Assembly (NCBI RefSeq): GCF_021462225.1 | Contig: NC_061806.1 | Location: 24,572,144 to 24,636,143, forward strand | Direction: 5' to 3' | DNA: 64,000 bases | DNA from: Girardinichthys multiradiatus | Taxonomy: Eukaryota; Chordata; Actinopteri; Cyprinodontiformes; Goodeidae | Shown: positions 13,432-25,381 of the stretch, piece after piece | How positions within the stretch are numbered: position 1 is the stretch's first letter | How the letters are laid out: the number at the start of each line of letters is the position of its first letter | The notes under the pieces: generated by a model | Told to the model about the DNA's origin: nothing | The model's database searches: none | The model's input: the letters and a program-made list of their open reading frames with translations, nothing else | Position numbers and translations under genes: made by a program

Positions 13432-13914
13432 GCAACATAACCTCTCACACTGTGACTTGAAGGTAAAAAGTGACACAAAGAGGATGTTATCTCTATGATT
13501 TAAAATATATCTTCCACTGAGCTTTAAAAGGAAGTTACACATCTTCGGTATCATTAGCACTTCAATACATACTGTATAATTCCACTGCATATGAACAGAT
13601 ACTGCTGTTCCAAGGTTTAAACCCGCAAAACAATCGGTGCTTCTTTACAAAACATGTGCTTGGTGAAACAAAGGAGGAAACAAAAGTGGAAAAGACCAAA
13701 AGAAAATAAAAGCAAGTTAAAGTGAATGATTTTGAAGCGTAAAAACATTTAAAAATCTCAACAGTTACAGAAACGAGTAAGGATTTTTTTCCTACACTAA
13801 GCAAGTATTCACCTGGCTTTTCCGCATACATTATATTCCAACAATTAATAAAAACTTTTGGTTGGACAAATAGAAATTAACAGTTTTGATTGCATTTTGG
13901 AGTTATATATATAT

Positions 13915-13959
<45 letters not shown>

Positions 13960-14431
13960 TGTGTATACATACATATATATATATATATAAACACACATCT
14001 ATAAAGATATATATATATATATATATATATAGATATATAATATTAAATAACAAAAACAGGACATCTAATTAAAATAGAAAGATGCGACTGGAAGAAAGAC
14101 AACAGTTTTTATATAGTTCCATTCAGACCCACTTTTGGGTGAGACACAAACATAAAAAGAAGACTCTTTTCATGAAAAGTAAGTGCATGTCTATGAGGCG
14201 CCATAGAGCTTCACTTTTTATGGAACAAAGTGTTTTCTACCTGGCAGACCTAAAAAACAAAAAAAGTAGGAAATTATAAACTTACACACGCTCAAAAAGA
14301 CAAATTAGACTGATGACATTACTTTAAAAAATGCAAAATGGAGTTATTTTAGACTTAAAACATCACACGTCATTAATTCCTGCACATTTCTGACCCCGCC
14401 CCATCACAAACCAACGTTCATGTGATTAAAA

Positions 14432-14463
<32 letters not shown>

Positions 14464-15819
14464 TTTTTAGCTTTCAACCTCAGTACCAAAAATAAACAGA
14501 TAACCGATGTCCATTTAGGTCCTCAAGATGGCGATCACAAGTACAGTTGGTAGTTTTACAAAACAAACAAATAAAATGGTGTGTGTGTGTGTGTGCGCGT
14601 TAAATTAAAAATAAAAAGCTTCAAAACAATGGCAAAAGCATACCTGATAGTCGCCGTAGCACAACAGTGTTCTATAGATCAAGCTGATTACATATGCATA
14701 ACTGAGTCAGTTTAAGCCTTTATGATTATAAACATCATATATAGCCTGTAGGTCCAGTATTCTGCGACAAGCATTACAGCACCAAACGTTTCGTCATTTG
14801 GCAAAAATTCAAGCTTTAAGTGAAAGTCAAATGCTTTTGTTTATTAATAATAATAATAAAGTGTTACTGTGACGCTGTGATTTGTATAAAGCTAGCAATA
14901 ACATTTCCCCTCTTTTTCATTTTTTTCCCCCACCCTATTTAAAACAACAAACCCAATGTTGTCTTTTTTTTTTCTTTTAAGTATATTCAGTAGTTTTTGT
15001 TTCCTGCTAAATCTTGGTGTGCGGTCTGTTTGGCACAATATCACAGCCCTTTTTTTTTTATTTAAATTAATCATAAATATGGCTGTGATACATTAGAGTC
15101 ACAAAACAGATTTTTTGGTTCCAAGATTTTTGCAGGTAAAGGAAATCAGAAAAAGAAAAAACAAACGAATATAATATTTAGCGCGTCTAAACAAGATCTA
15201 CAGAGCATGTATCACTCTACCTGTGGACGATAATGCTCTTCGTCTGTGAGCTTTCAGCAACACACTTTCAGATTGCTCGCGCACACAGAAAAAAGAAAAA
15301 CAGAAAAACTAATTATACTATTTAATAAGACCATAATAAGCTCTTTTCATAAATTAAATAATTAACATTTCTTTGTTTCGATGATTGGCCTACCTCAACT
15401 TGAAAAGGAAAATAAAAATTATAACACCCTGCCCAACTTGCACCCCAAAAACAAACAGGAAAAAAAAAATACATCACCAAAAACCTGATTCATCATATAA
15501 TTCGTCATTAGAATCATTCTCTTATAGGCGCTGGGCCCAGAGTTGGACACATTACAATAATAATAATATTAATAATAAAATCTGTACATCGTGGAGTTCC
15601 CATACCAACAAAGCTTTAAAAAAAAAAAAAAATCATCTCTTTGTTGTGTACTTGCACAATTAAGTAACCTCGAGGTTTGATAGCACTTTGGAGTTGATTG
15701 TTTATCAGCTAGGTTTTGTGTACATATATATCTTTTTCTATATATCTATAGATATAGATATATCTACAGATATATATATTAAACATCAACTTTTTTTCAG
15801 ATTTGTTTCTCAAGCTTGT
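12836..15819 (-). other. zbtb10: Probable zbtb10 3' untranslated region
   Basis: The sequence after the zbtb10 stop codon is AT-rich, lacks coding frames and holds long TA/TG microsatellites (13401-13428, 13903-14038, 14431-14463, 14579-14598) plus oligo-A and oligo-T tracts. On the minus strand a canonical AATAAA lies at 12861-12856, so an end near 12,835-12,845 is plausible. Other AATAAA sites occur closer to the stop (for example near 15060 and 14840), so shorter ends are equally possible. The long AT-rich 3' UTR is an inference; only the stop codon position is firm. Confidence 0.4.
13401..14463. repeat. Cluster of (TA)n and (TG)n microsatellites
   Basis: An almost pure TA run lies at 13401-13428. 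A compound TA tract with gt/ga interruptions covers about 13903-14038. A TA run passes into a TG run at 14431-14463. They fall in the presumed zbtb10 3' UTR and would form UA-rich hairpins in its mRNA. Confidence 0.85.
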
Positions 15820-16101
15820 TTAGACTTCATAGTCCTCCTCCGGGGCGGCAGCAGCGTTGCCCTCGCCCCAGTTTGATTGGTCGTTGTCGGTGGGCTCCTC
15901 TCCCTCCACGTCCTCTGCTTCCTCACCGTCGAAGTCCTCGTCGCGGGGAAACTCCATGCCCTCCTGAGTGGCCTGGTGTGAGTCGGCGCAATCAGCGCAC
16001 ACGCCGTAGCGCCGCGACCCATGGCGGATGCCGACGCTGGCTGCAAGCATGAAGATCTTCTTGCAGACCATGCATTTGTATTTTTTGTCTTTCTTGTGCA
16101 C
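15820..16101 (-). CDS. zbtb10: zbtb10 exon 5, C-terminal zinc finger and acidic tail
   Basis: Last coding exon, 93 codons plus a TAA stop at 15822-15820. It starts directly after a minus-strand acceptor (ttctcacag) in phase 0, which matches the end of exon 4. Its first residues, Val649-His650, supply the final histidine of zinc finger 2. Zinc finger 3 follows, with Cys658, Cys661, His675 and then Cys683/Cys686, an atypical C2HC-like arrangement inside the [12 protein letters not shown] block. This block is virtually identical to mammalian ZBTB10 as I know it. The remainder is a strongly acidic Asp/Glu tail ending D-Y-E-V. The protein is a nuclear DNA-binding factor; mammalian ZBTB10 (RINZF) is reported to bind GC-rich sites and antagonise Sp factors. 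Confidence 0.95.
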   Translation of the reverse strand: MHKKDKKYKCMVCKKIFMLAASVGIRHGSRRYGVCADCADSHQATQEGMEFPRDEDFDGEEAEDVEGEEPTDNDQSNWGEGNAAAAPEEDYEV

Positions 16102-17378
16102 CTGTGAGAATAAAAAACAAGATGATTAAATTTAAAAAGACAGGTTATTTCAGTTAGTTGGCTTTTTTTTTTTTTTTTTGATTTTGTGACAGTTTATTAA
16201 CCTAAATCTCAGTGAAAGACAGACTCCATTAGGCATGAACCAGTTTTAGAGTAATGAACCACTGGTTTGTCCTGTTGCTGTGCACTGCCTGTGTTTCACT
16301 TTTCCTCCGGTTTCAAGATAAATAAATTCTGTTTCCCAGAATTTAATGAAAAATGGACAGTCATGATGTGAAAACTAAAAGAGCACTTCCTAACACTCTT
16401 TTTTTAAATTATTTTTTAATTAGTTGGCAAACTACATGAGCCATATCTATAAAGCAGCAGACTTCAGGCTAGCTCCCAGTGCAGATAACCTTACCATTTA
16501 ACCAGCTAGTAGCAGCTTATACTCGTGTTACATTGTAAGGAACAGAACAGCAGTAAGGGTTAATGTTATAAAAATGTACCGAGAAATCGGTTCATGATCA
16601 AAATCAGCCTATTTTCAAGCAGGACTTGTGATCAGGCGCTTGGAAAATTGATAAGTAAACACACAATGTCTAAGCACTCTTCTGTGTGGAAGTTGTCACA
16701 AAGGGAAGGAGATCAACTGTTGATCAACTCCTGAAGCAATTTTCAGCATCAGTGAAGTATTTAAAGATAAAGTCAGATGAAGCCATTTAAAAAGAGAACT
16801 GCATTTCTGTTCATTTATGCCACGGTTCCACTACAGGACGTTTTCTCAGGAACCAGGGTACTTTTCTGGGACCATCATATCTTATATATAAAACCCTTGC
16901 TTGTGATTAGAAAAGCACAGCCAGTAAATAAAGTGCATTCCTTGGAGAAAATGTTAAAAGTTTAGACTACTTCTGTGTAGATTTTATGTACAGAAATAAA
17001 AACAGATGTTAAAAGATCGTCCCCTCATCCACAACGTTGACCAGAAAGAGTCGATACACATTTTCCACAAATGTTAGCCAAAAATTGCCAGTTGCACAAA
17101 ACTCTAAACAAATAGCCCACAGAGTCTATTGTTTTCCAACATACCCTAAAAGTGATTTTGTTCCTTAAAACCTTAAATAAAACACATCCACTGTTCATGG
17201 CAGATCTACATGTTTAGTCTGGGATTGCAGTCGATTTCATGAATTCATGCTTTCTAGAAAAAGATGGCCATAAATGTTGCTATATCTTTAAGGAAAATGC
17301 ATAAAAGCTCATTCTAATTATAGTTCTTGCTTTCGTCTTTTGTTTGTTTTGCATGTTTTCAAGTCAACTATACGCTCT

Positions 17379-17431
17379 TCATCAGTGGCCTGCTTTCCGT
17401 ATTGTGTCTATGCAGAACAAGCCACTGATGA
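17379..17431. repeat. 11-bp inverted repeat
   Basis: tcatcagtggc at 17379-17389 is matched exactly in reverse complement by gccactgatga at 17421-17431, with a 31-nt loop. Short arms of this kind are common at the ends of old DNA elements; no function can be assigned. Confidence 0.6.
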
Positions 17432-17844
17432 CGACATGTTGCACAAATCATAGCTTGGAAAACCAGTAAGCTCAAGTTGTACAACAGAAATAGTCACTCT
17501 ACTTATATACATAACATTCCAGCTCATTCATTAATACAGGCCTCTGTTGGTTAGCAGACAGCCTTCAACGTGAGCTTTGGTGGTGGAGGAATGGTCTAGA
17601 ATAAATGGGGATAGTAAGGTTGGGCGGTAATAAGGTATACCTGCGTTCTTTCAAAAGCAACGGTATCAGTTTCAATACCGTCATTACATCATTAAAAAAT
17701 ATAGGAGATAAGGATTAAATATAAGATAATTAAATCAATGTCTAAAAATTAATCTATGTCCAGCAGCACTTATATGTGGTTGAATTTTCAGTTTTACTTC
17801 CACAGTAGTGAAACTTTTGATGTTTATGAACGTGACGTCATCAC

Positions 17845-18927
17845 GTGACAGCGAGGAGGAAAAGGAGAGAGAGAAAGATGGCAAGTTGCGCACCGCATGA
17901 ACTCATCGCTAAGAAGAACACGACATCTGCAGTCTGGCAATATTTCGGGTTCCTAGCAAATGAGAAGGGGGAGCCAGTAAATACTGATGAGGCAATATGT
18001 AAATTATGTGATAAAAAGGTGACTGCAAGGGACGGAAACACGTCGAACCTAAGGACGCATCTCAGAGTTAACCATCCACTCACTGCTGTGAGGATGCATT
18101 TGGCCCCGAGTTCAATAAGCGCAACAGTTTCAACACCTCCCGCTGATACCGATGCAGGACCAAAACCAACCACAACTAAGTCCACCGCCACTTATACGCA
18201 GTCGACAATAATAGGGGCCTTCGGGAAAACAACGAAGTACAAAAGGGACAGTGTCCGTTGGAAAACCTGCACGGATGCAGTGACAAAATACTTGGCGAAG
18301 GAAATGGTCTCTTTCCACACGGTGGAAAAAAAGTCCTTTAAGGACATGGTAAAGGTCCTAGATGCCCAGTACGAGCTACCAGGACGGAAACATTTCTCAC
18401 AAACAGCCGTCCCACATTTATATATTAAAGTTAGAGACGAGGTTCAAGTACTGCTGTCAGAGGCCGAGAGTTATTCTTTAACAACTGACATGTGGTCATC
18501 AGTTAACATGACTCCATATATGTCCCTGACTGTCCACACCATTACACCCGAGTAGAAACTTGAATCCAAATGCCTCCAAACAACGTATTTTCCTGAGAGT
18601 CATACGGCGGACAACCTTGCTGCAGCGCTCAGAGTTGCACTTCAGAACTGGCAACTTGACGAGAAAAAACTTTCAGCCATAACCACTGACAACGCTGCCA
18701 ACATTTCTGCCGCAATCAGGTCCCTGGAGTGGCCGTGGCTTAACTGCTTCGGTCACAATCTAAACCTGGCTGTCACAAATGCAATGCATGACAATAGGCA
18801 AAAAACCAAGCGCGCCCCCGGAGTGTGCCGTATTATTGTCGGGGCCGTTTCACACAGCTGGCAACGTAAGAGTGAACTCCACAAGAAGCAAGTGGAGTTG
18901 GGACTCCCAGAACATAGCCTCATAACG
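17845..18927 (+). pseudogene. hAT transposase 5' exon with one in-frame stop
   Basis: From the ATG at 17845 (or the nearby ATG at 17878) the frame encodes an N-terminal BED-type zinc finger. Its key residues are the C-K-L-C pair and the H-L-R-V-N-H pair, followed by a Thr/Pro-rich linker and the start of the RNase H-like hAT core (S-L-T-T-D-M-W-S-S). A TAG at 18553-18555 interrupts the frame. The same frame then continues without further stops through T-D-N-A-A-N and C-F-G-H-N-L-N-L-A motifs to a gtgagc donor at 18928. The stop sits where related enzymes usually have a tryptophan codon, so a single TGG-to-TAG change is a likely cause. Only this change separates the frame from an intact reading frame. 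Confidence 0.85.
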
Positions 18928-19090
18928 GTGAGCAGAAATTTGTATCTAAAAATCTGAATCTGTTATAACATAGGCAAACTAAAAATATAATCATATACAT
19001 TAAGGGGCCTATTTATTATTTATCAATTCATTTGTTTATTCATCTATTAATTCATTTGTTTGTTAATTAATTAATTCATCCATCCATCAG
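18928..19090 (+). other. Short intron within the hAT transposase gene
   Basis: A 163-nt AT-rich segment begins with gtgagc and ends with atcag|cag. It separates two phase-0 coding parts of the transposase. The tandem cagcag acceptor allows two outcomes differing by one codon. Joining the parts gives a continuous hAT core (catalytic region into C-D-C-A-T-R-W-G), so a real spliceosomal intron is more likely than a random insertion. Confidence 0.7.
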
Positions 19091-19966
19091 CAGGACTGCG
19101 CAACTCGCTGGGGCTCCAAACTGGCAATGGTGGAGCGCATCCTGGAGCAGGCCCAGGGGATCAGACACGTCTTGTCTGACGACAGAAGGAGCAGCCTGTC
19201 CCTGACCTGGCAGGACACAGACGTCTTGAAAGCTGTTCACCACGCACTGAAACCAGTCGGTGACTTCACTAATATTCTGTCAGAAGAACATTATGTGACC
19301 AGTTCCTCTATCCTCCCCATAATCCAGCTATGCAGGGACAATGTGTTGGCTTTGTCAGAATATGACCTCCAGCTAACAAAGTCAATCAAAACTGGAATTC
19401 TAAAAAAGCTAGAGGCCAAATATGAATCCGATTCAGTGCGCAAATTAATGCGAAAATGCACTTTCCTCGACCCTCGTTATCGTGGAGGATATGAGACTGA
19501 TGCCAGCGCATTGGCTGAGACCAAGGCAGAATTACAGGCTGAGATCGTGAGCTTAGAGAACCAAGCACCAGCGGGTCCAGTGGTCATCATCAGAGTGGAA
19601 GAGGGAGAGGCGCAACCCGAACCCCCACGAAAAAGGGTGACTCTGGGAAGTCTTCTGCAAAAACAAGCCGATGCAGTGGCAGGTCCCATCGGCAGCGTAG
19701 AAGACCGAGTTGGAGCTGAAATAACAGCCTACTGTTTGGAGCCCGTTATCCAAGCAGACAAAGACCCACTTCTGTGGTGGAAATGTGCTGCCCGGCGTTT
19801 TCCCCTGATGTCACGGGTGGCCAGAAAGTACCTGTGCGTCTGTGCCACAAGCTCGCCGTCGGAACGGGTTTTCAGCACCGCGGGAAAAGTTGTAAGTCCC
19901 CAACGTTCCCTGTTAATTCTAGAAAAAGTTAACATGCTGGTTTTTCTGGCTAAAAATCTTGACTAA
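19091..19966 (+). pseudogene. hAT transposase 3' exon with dimerisation domain
   Basis: An uninterrupted frame of about 291 codons from the acceptor to the TAA at 19964-19966. It opens with the D-C-A-T-R-W-G-S motif of the hAT core and passes through a helical region. It ends with the hAT C-terminal dimerisation domain, recognisable by P-L-L-W-W-K, F-P-L-M-S-R-V-A-R-K-Y-L and S-S-P-S-E-R-V-F-S-T-A-G. This half shows no stop or frameshift. I class it with the 5' exon as a pseudogene only because of the upstream TAG; an ATG at 19127 could start a truncated protein. Confidence 0.85.
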
Positions 19967-22361
19967 ACCTGTTGACACTTGCCACCCAGCTCACTGCTAT
20001 TATTTGTTTCTTTTACTTTTACCACTTTTTTAAAAGGTCGCTCTTTTTGTTATTTAAAGTTGTTCAGGCTGTGATTTAATTTAACTGATTTGTGTGCGCA
20101 AAAACTATTTTGGGTGGTCAGGTTAATTTAATTTTATTGACTGTTATTATTTGTATTTTTTAAGCTGTTTCTAATAAACGTTAATATTGTGCACATTATG
20201 TTGTTATTGTTTCATTATTAGTGTTTGGTATTTAATTTCTGAACAAGTAGGCACAAGTCAACAGTTTGGTGACGCCGTCTCAGCCTTAAGTCATAATCTT
20301 TAATTAGTCACGGTAATGCCGTTTACCAAGGTAAAATGTGGAGACGGTATGAAGGTATCAGAATTTGGATACCGCCCAACCGTGGGGGATAGAGAGCTAA
20401 GTTTACATAAAAAATGTGTTATTAACATGGCTACATTTAGCAAACTGCTTCCCTAACTGGTAGAAACCAATTGAGTCAAGCAATTTTGCAAAAAATACAG
20501 TAAGAGTTGCTTCCTGGTTTGGCTACTTTGTTGTAGTGTGACCAGTATCTAATCTCCAAGCATCCAGCATGTTCCCAGGTAGGTGCAGCACGCTGCAGTG
20601 AACTTAATTTGCCTTAACTGCCCAAAACCTTAAGCCTCAGTTAAAATGCAAAAGGACCACAATTGAAAATGATCTCTCATCTCATGAAAAAAGGACCTAG
20701 ACTTGAACCTGATGTTCAGAGAGAGTAGCACAATTGTGTGTGCGATCATAACATGTTTGGCCATAGGGCTGGTTCAGGTCACCAGGGTCTGAGTTAAAAT
20801 ACCTAAGCTGCAAGCAGCATATATGAGGGAAATGGATATCGTGTGACAGCCATCAAAACAAGAGTGAGAATGTCTTAACCCTAAACTATTTTTCTCAGAT
20901 TTCTTTATCTTAAACTGAAGCTAAAACCTAGAACCAATAGCTGCTAAAATTGAATTACTTTTTGTGCAGAATCTGATCACTTTTCACCATTCTGCTCTTT
21001 ATATTAGCTGTTTTTTGGCATCTGCTCAGGTAGAGCCTGGAGTTGGCTGTGAACAGACATGCTGCTTGTAATGTAACCTTAGCATGCATGTTGGATATCA
21101 CTTTAATTTCTACACGACTCTGCCAGTTTTTTTCTGGACCCAAACTACTTCCAAACAGTCAAGTTTTTTAAAGTCTAGGACCCTTTTGTGAGCCTCCTGA
21201 CTGGCAGTGGGCAGCAACAGTTGAGGGAGGGGTTTTGCTCTATGGATCTTCTTAAACGGATATTGTTAAAAGGACTTTAAACCATAGGGATAATATTATG
21301 GAAAATATTATTGGTTTCAAAATCATAACTTTTAAAAACTTTTGTATATCTTGAAACAGATAACCGGCCCATGCCCCATCTGGTCATAATGGTTGGTGAA
21401 ACGCTACAACCATTTATTATATTTTATCGCTGGTGCTTCTGCAGTCAAAACAAAAAGAACTGGGGCCAAGATTGCACAGGCTCCACATCCTACATACTTA
21501 GAAAATGTGAAAGGCAAGAGATTTTTACATTTTAGGAAATGGGATATAGGGACTAAAAGATGGAGATGGAAATGTGTTTTCATACTTTTGTTTTTACATA
21601 CTTGCAAACCCAGAAAATGCTAAAAGCAAAGACATCGTAGTAACTCGACTTGGGCCAGTTACCAGCATCACTGAGGTTTCGAAACCGCAAAAATTATGTC
21701 ACAGCTTTTTCCTATGAAATACCAGATGCTCGAGGAAGTGGAATTTTTACTGGCAGTATGAAATAAAAGTAACTGAGCATTGCCCCTCCCCCACCTGCTG
21801 CTGGTCACTGGAGGATATCAGGCTGAAAGAATGCTACAGTGCTTTTCCATTCCTTACAAGAAAATAAAACAAATTTGGCTGATTAGAAATATTTTGATTC
21901 GTGAAAGAAACAGACCTTAGTACTATAATATTGGTATGTTTATTCAAAGTTATGCTTTAAAACTCTCATACCAGCCCATGCTTGGATAGAAGAGTGTATT
22001 TTTCTTTTCCTGCTTATGAGGTTTTGTGGGCTATCCAAATGGGGCCCATTAGTTTTTTCAAGATTTAATACCTGTTCATGATTATGTTTTATTATATATG
22101 AGCACCAATCCATTTTTGTACCACTTTGTGAGTGCCCCTACAATACTCCCCGTTTAAAAGAGAACTGATAACAGTCAAAAAGATTCTGCTTGTGCACTTA
22201 CTCCCTGGAGGAAAGCTGCCAGACGCAGAACACAAGGTGGTGTGGAATGAAGTGAGAGGAGCCAAAAATCTGTAGTTTGGCAGCGCTCGAATGATGTGCA
22301 TCAAGCGGTGGTGAAATGGAGGAGAGGGGGGAGGAGGTTTGTGTGCATGTGTAGGGCTCAC

Positions 22362-22537
22362 CAGGGAATGTCTCTTTACATGCTCGCGGCGGGTGAACAG
22401 CTTGCCGCAGATGTCGCAGCTGAAGGAGCGCACACCTGAGTGGATGATCAGGTGCCTCTTGAGTGTGCGGCGGTGCTTGGCGATGTAGTTACAGTGGGGG
22501 CACTTGAGCTTATTGAGGGCTAAGTGCGAGGCCTCGC
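22362..22537 (-). CDS. zbtb10: zbtb10 exon 4, zinc fingers 1 and 2
   Basis: A 176-nt exon bounded by a tcctcag acceptor and a gtgagc donor. It enters with two bases completing Gly590 and leaves in phase 0, matching both neighbours. Zinc finger 1 is C-P-H-C...H-L-I-I-H (Cys602, Cys605, His618, His622). Zinc finger 2 is [17 protein letters not shown] (Cys630, Cys633, His646), whose last histidine comes from exon 5. The fingers and linkers are nearly identical to mammalian ZBTB10. They form the sequence-specific DNA-binding part of the protein. Confidence 0.96.
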
Positions 22538-23303
22538 CTGAGGAGAGAAAAACAAAGAGGAAGGTCAACCAGAGTCACATGATGCATCCCCGAGTGAAAC
22601 TTCAATATGAATTATCGGGAAGTTCGTTTAAACCAGTAACACTGAGAAAGAACAAGACCATTATCATAAGGGCTGCATTTCAATCCGAAGATCTTCTAAT
22701 GAGAAAGGGGTGTGTCAGGAACCGATATCCTGTTTATCAAATCAGCTGAGAGTAGAGATGCGGTGACCATTACGGCGAAAACAAACCACAAACTGAAAAC
22801 ATGCATTAAACATCATTTGGTCCAAGCTATGAACGTCTGATAAACAGCAAAGACAAATGAAATCATTAAATCCTTCTGTGTTGCTGTTGCTATGCAACCG
22901 GTGAACTGCACAGAAAGAGGCACAGCAGCCCAACGCCAATTAGGAAGCATGATAATTCAAATAAACGAACTTAACAAAAACAATATAAGCTAGACTGAAT
23001 AATGAACAACCTAAAATTATACCTTCTCATTTCTAAATAACCTCAGGTTTTAAAATTTTATTATCTTATAATTATGTTTTTGTCAATAGAAATAACTTTC
23101 TAATTGCAAAAACATATAAATATCTGCATGCTTTTTTTGCAACAGGGATCTGTGCAGTAACCCTGCAGGGACGTGCCAGTGAGGACTATACATATATTGA
23201 TCCTGAAAATGCTTCAGTGAAAGTCCTCATGTTGAGAGAGTGGGGGTTAACAGGGCAGGTCCCTTTGTTTAGGCCAGAGACAGCAAAACAGAGGCGTTGT
23301 TAA

Positions 23304-23321
23304 GGGGGGGGGGGGGGGGGG
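23304..23321. repeat. Homopolymer G tract
   Basis: Eighteen consecutive G residues followed by gcggggcg. On the strand of zbtb10 transcription this is a C tract. The run length may be affected by sequencing error. Confidence 0.9.
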
Positions 23322-24300
23322 CGGGGCGATGAGAAGCCGGTCATCTGTGTATTCCCCTTGTGTGTGTAGGTGGGTGTGCGTTTTAAAAACAGCTGAAAAG
23401 ACGTTTCTGGAGGTACTACAAGCTATTAATTTAAGATAGGTGGAAAACTGCATTCTCTTCACTATCTGTTAGCCCGTAGAGCGAGTAGAGCTGAGAAGTG
23501 GTCACATTTCCAGTTATAAACAAACAGAGGGAGGTAAAATGTGGTTCCTTCAGTTTATATGAAGCCTCGCTGTAGTGGGGCCGACTTCCCAACTCTACAC
23601 CTCCAGTTTGCTCCCAGACAAACAGGAAATGTGTACATGACACCTATTACAAAAATACGAAGGGGTATTTTAAGCAAAATGAGTATTAGAAAAGCACTGG
23701 CATTGTTTTGATAATTTTTTGATCTGTAACCCCACTCCTAAACACACGACATGAAAAAGCAGGTGGAAAAAAACCCAACAACATTTTGCAGTGTATTATT
23801 TGACCTAATAATAATACAAATTAATCCAGCTGTTATGGCTGTAGTTTATCCTTTGCAACCAAAATAAATTGCAACAGCCCTGTCTAGGAGACACATCATG
23901 TCTTGTTCAAAAATACTTGTTCCATCTCTGTTATACGGGTTGGTTGTTTTCTGTACCGATTACCCCCACAAAAATATTTGCCAGAGTAAAAAGTGACTTG
24001 GCGCTAAAACCTGATCCTGGTGCTGGTTGGCTAACTTTGTGCATTACCCCCACCTTGAGGGAGTGTCTGTAGCTCCACAGGACAGCCACTTGAGAGACAA
24101 ATATTTGCACAGTTCTATTACACAATGATCTCACCAGTCTCTGTAACTTGTAGCATCACAGCCACTAAAAATGTACATCAGGTGTGGGCATTAAGGGCAT
24201 TTAATGCCCATTTAACTCAAATATATTTGATGTGATGACTATGAATGCACTACTACTGAAATATATGTCACCAAATATTGCATCCAAGCGGTCCTTTGAG

Positions 24301-24303
<3 letters not shown>

Positions 24304-24357
<54 letters not shown>
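24304..24357. repeat. (TA)n microsatellite
   Basis: About 27 uninterrupted TA dinucleotides within zbtb10 intron 3. Confidence 0.95.
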
Positions 24358-24360
<3 letters not shown>

Positions 24361-25381
24361 ACTCTAATTTTAATCATTCAGTCCAGGTTGGACCGTTTTA
24401 TGTACTGCGATTTTTATGTCTGTTTAATACTAAGGTAGACTTCACACCAAAACAAAAGAATCACATTTCTTTTTTATGTTTTCATAAAGAGAATAAAGAT
24501 TTTGTAAACCAACTGTTTGACACACAGTTATTCCAGATTTTAAACAAGAAATTACCAAAGACGATCTCTCGGTATAAAAGGTTCTCCAACGCTATAGGCT
24601 GTCACAACTCCAAATTCCTACTTGAAAGAAAAATTGATTGGAACGGCAACTGAAAAGTATGAGTTTTCTCACTGAAAGGAAGACTTAAAATTCAAAATGG
24701 TACCTACAGAAGATAGAGATGAGTATAGCAACTGTTAATTTTCACTTCTGAAGGTTTTTGTCTTAATAACTCAGACGTACTCAACTTCTCGTGTTTGACT
24801 GCATAAACGCAGATAACAGAAATGTTTCTATTGGCCTGTATTGCCAATAAAAGATTGCATGGTCACTGTACACAAACGTGAACAAATCCCACTAGTTTTG
24901 TGACTTGCAGCTGAAACACCGGTTAGTTCGGTGGGACGTCATGTCCGGATCCGGGTTCTGGATTCCATCACGAATGAAAAGTTGGTTTAGTGAACATGTA
25001 TGGCAAAGATTTTTTTTATTTGTTTTACCTGTGCTTTGAATGATCTGTCTTAACACTATTGGGCAGAAAGAAAAGGTTAACGCTTCACTGTTCATGTCTG
25101 CTCTGCTGTAACGACTAACAATGCACTGGAGGAACTGTTACCCTTTGAGAAAATGCCTGGCTATTTGTTAAGGGATAGTTCTTATACACTAAATACAAAA
25201 AAATGCCCTCAGATATGTCAACTACACCTTTAAAACCAGTTAAACTTCAAAAAGACTTCATGGTTTAAAGGAATTGTGTGTTTAAGTGTGACTCAAACCT
25301 ATTTAAAAAGATGCACATTAACAGGATTTACTAAATTAGTCTAGTTGGCAATTTAAGCTGTACTCTAGAGTGGCATCTTAC

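Larger units (their letters stand above)
17614..20382 (+). mobile_element. hAT superfamily DNA transposon
   Basis: A complete-looking hAT element of about 2.77 kb. The ends share an inverted ggttgggcggta motif (17618-17629; reverse complement taccgcccaacc at 20370-20381). They are flanked by near-identical direct repeats, tggggata at 17606-17613 and tgggggata at 20383-20391, consistent with the 8-bp duplication typical of hAT with one changed or inserted base. Inside is a transposase with an N-terminal BED zinc finger and a C-terminal hAT dimerisation region. It lies in zbtb10 intron 4 in the antisense direction. Exact outer limits are uncertain by a few bases. Confidence 0.85.
16102..22361 (-). 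other. zbtb10: zbtb10 intron 4 with hAT insertion
   Basis: Phase-0 intron of about 6.3 kb bounded by a gtgagc donor at 22361 and a cacag acceptor at 16102. It contains the hAT transposon at 17614-20382 on the opposite strand and an 11-bp inverted repeat at 17379-17431. Nothing else I can assign is present in 16,110-17,600 or 20,400-22,350. Confidence 0.85.
22538..25381 (-). other. zbtb10: zbtb10 intron 3
   Basis: Phase-1 intron of about 2.8 kb (donor gtaaga at 25381, acceptor at 22538). It holds an 18-base G run at 23304-23321 and a pure TA microsatellite at 24304-24357. I see no exon or transposon that can be assigned. Confidence 0.85.

Noticed and set aside
22092..22361. Extension of the exon 4 frame past the finger region
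   Set aside because: The frame runs through a gtgagc donor; the continuation lacks homology, while joining to exon 5 completes zinc finger 2.
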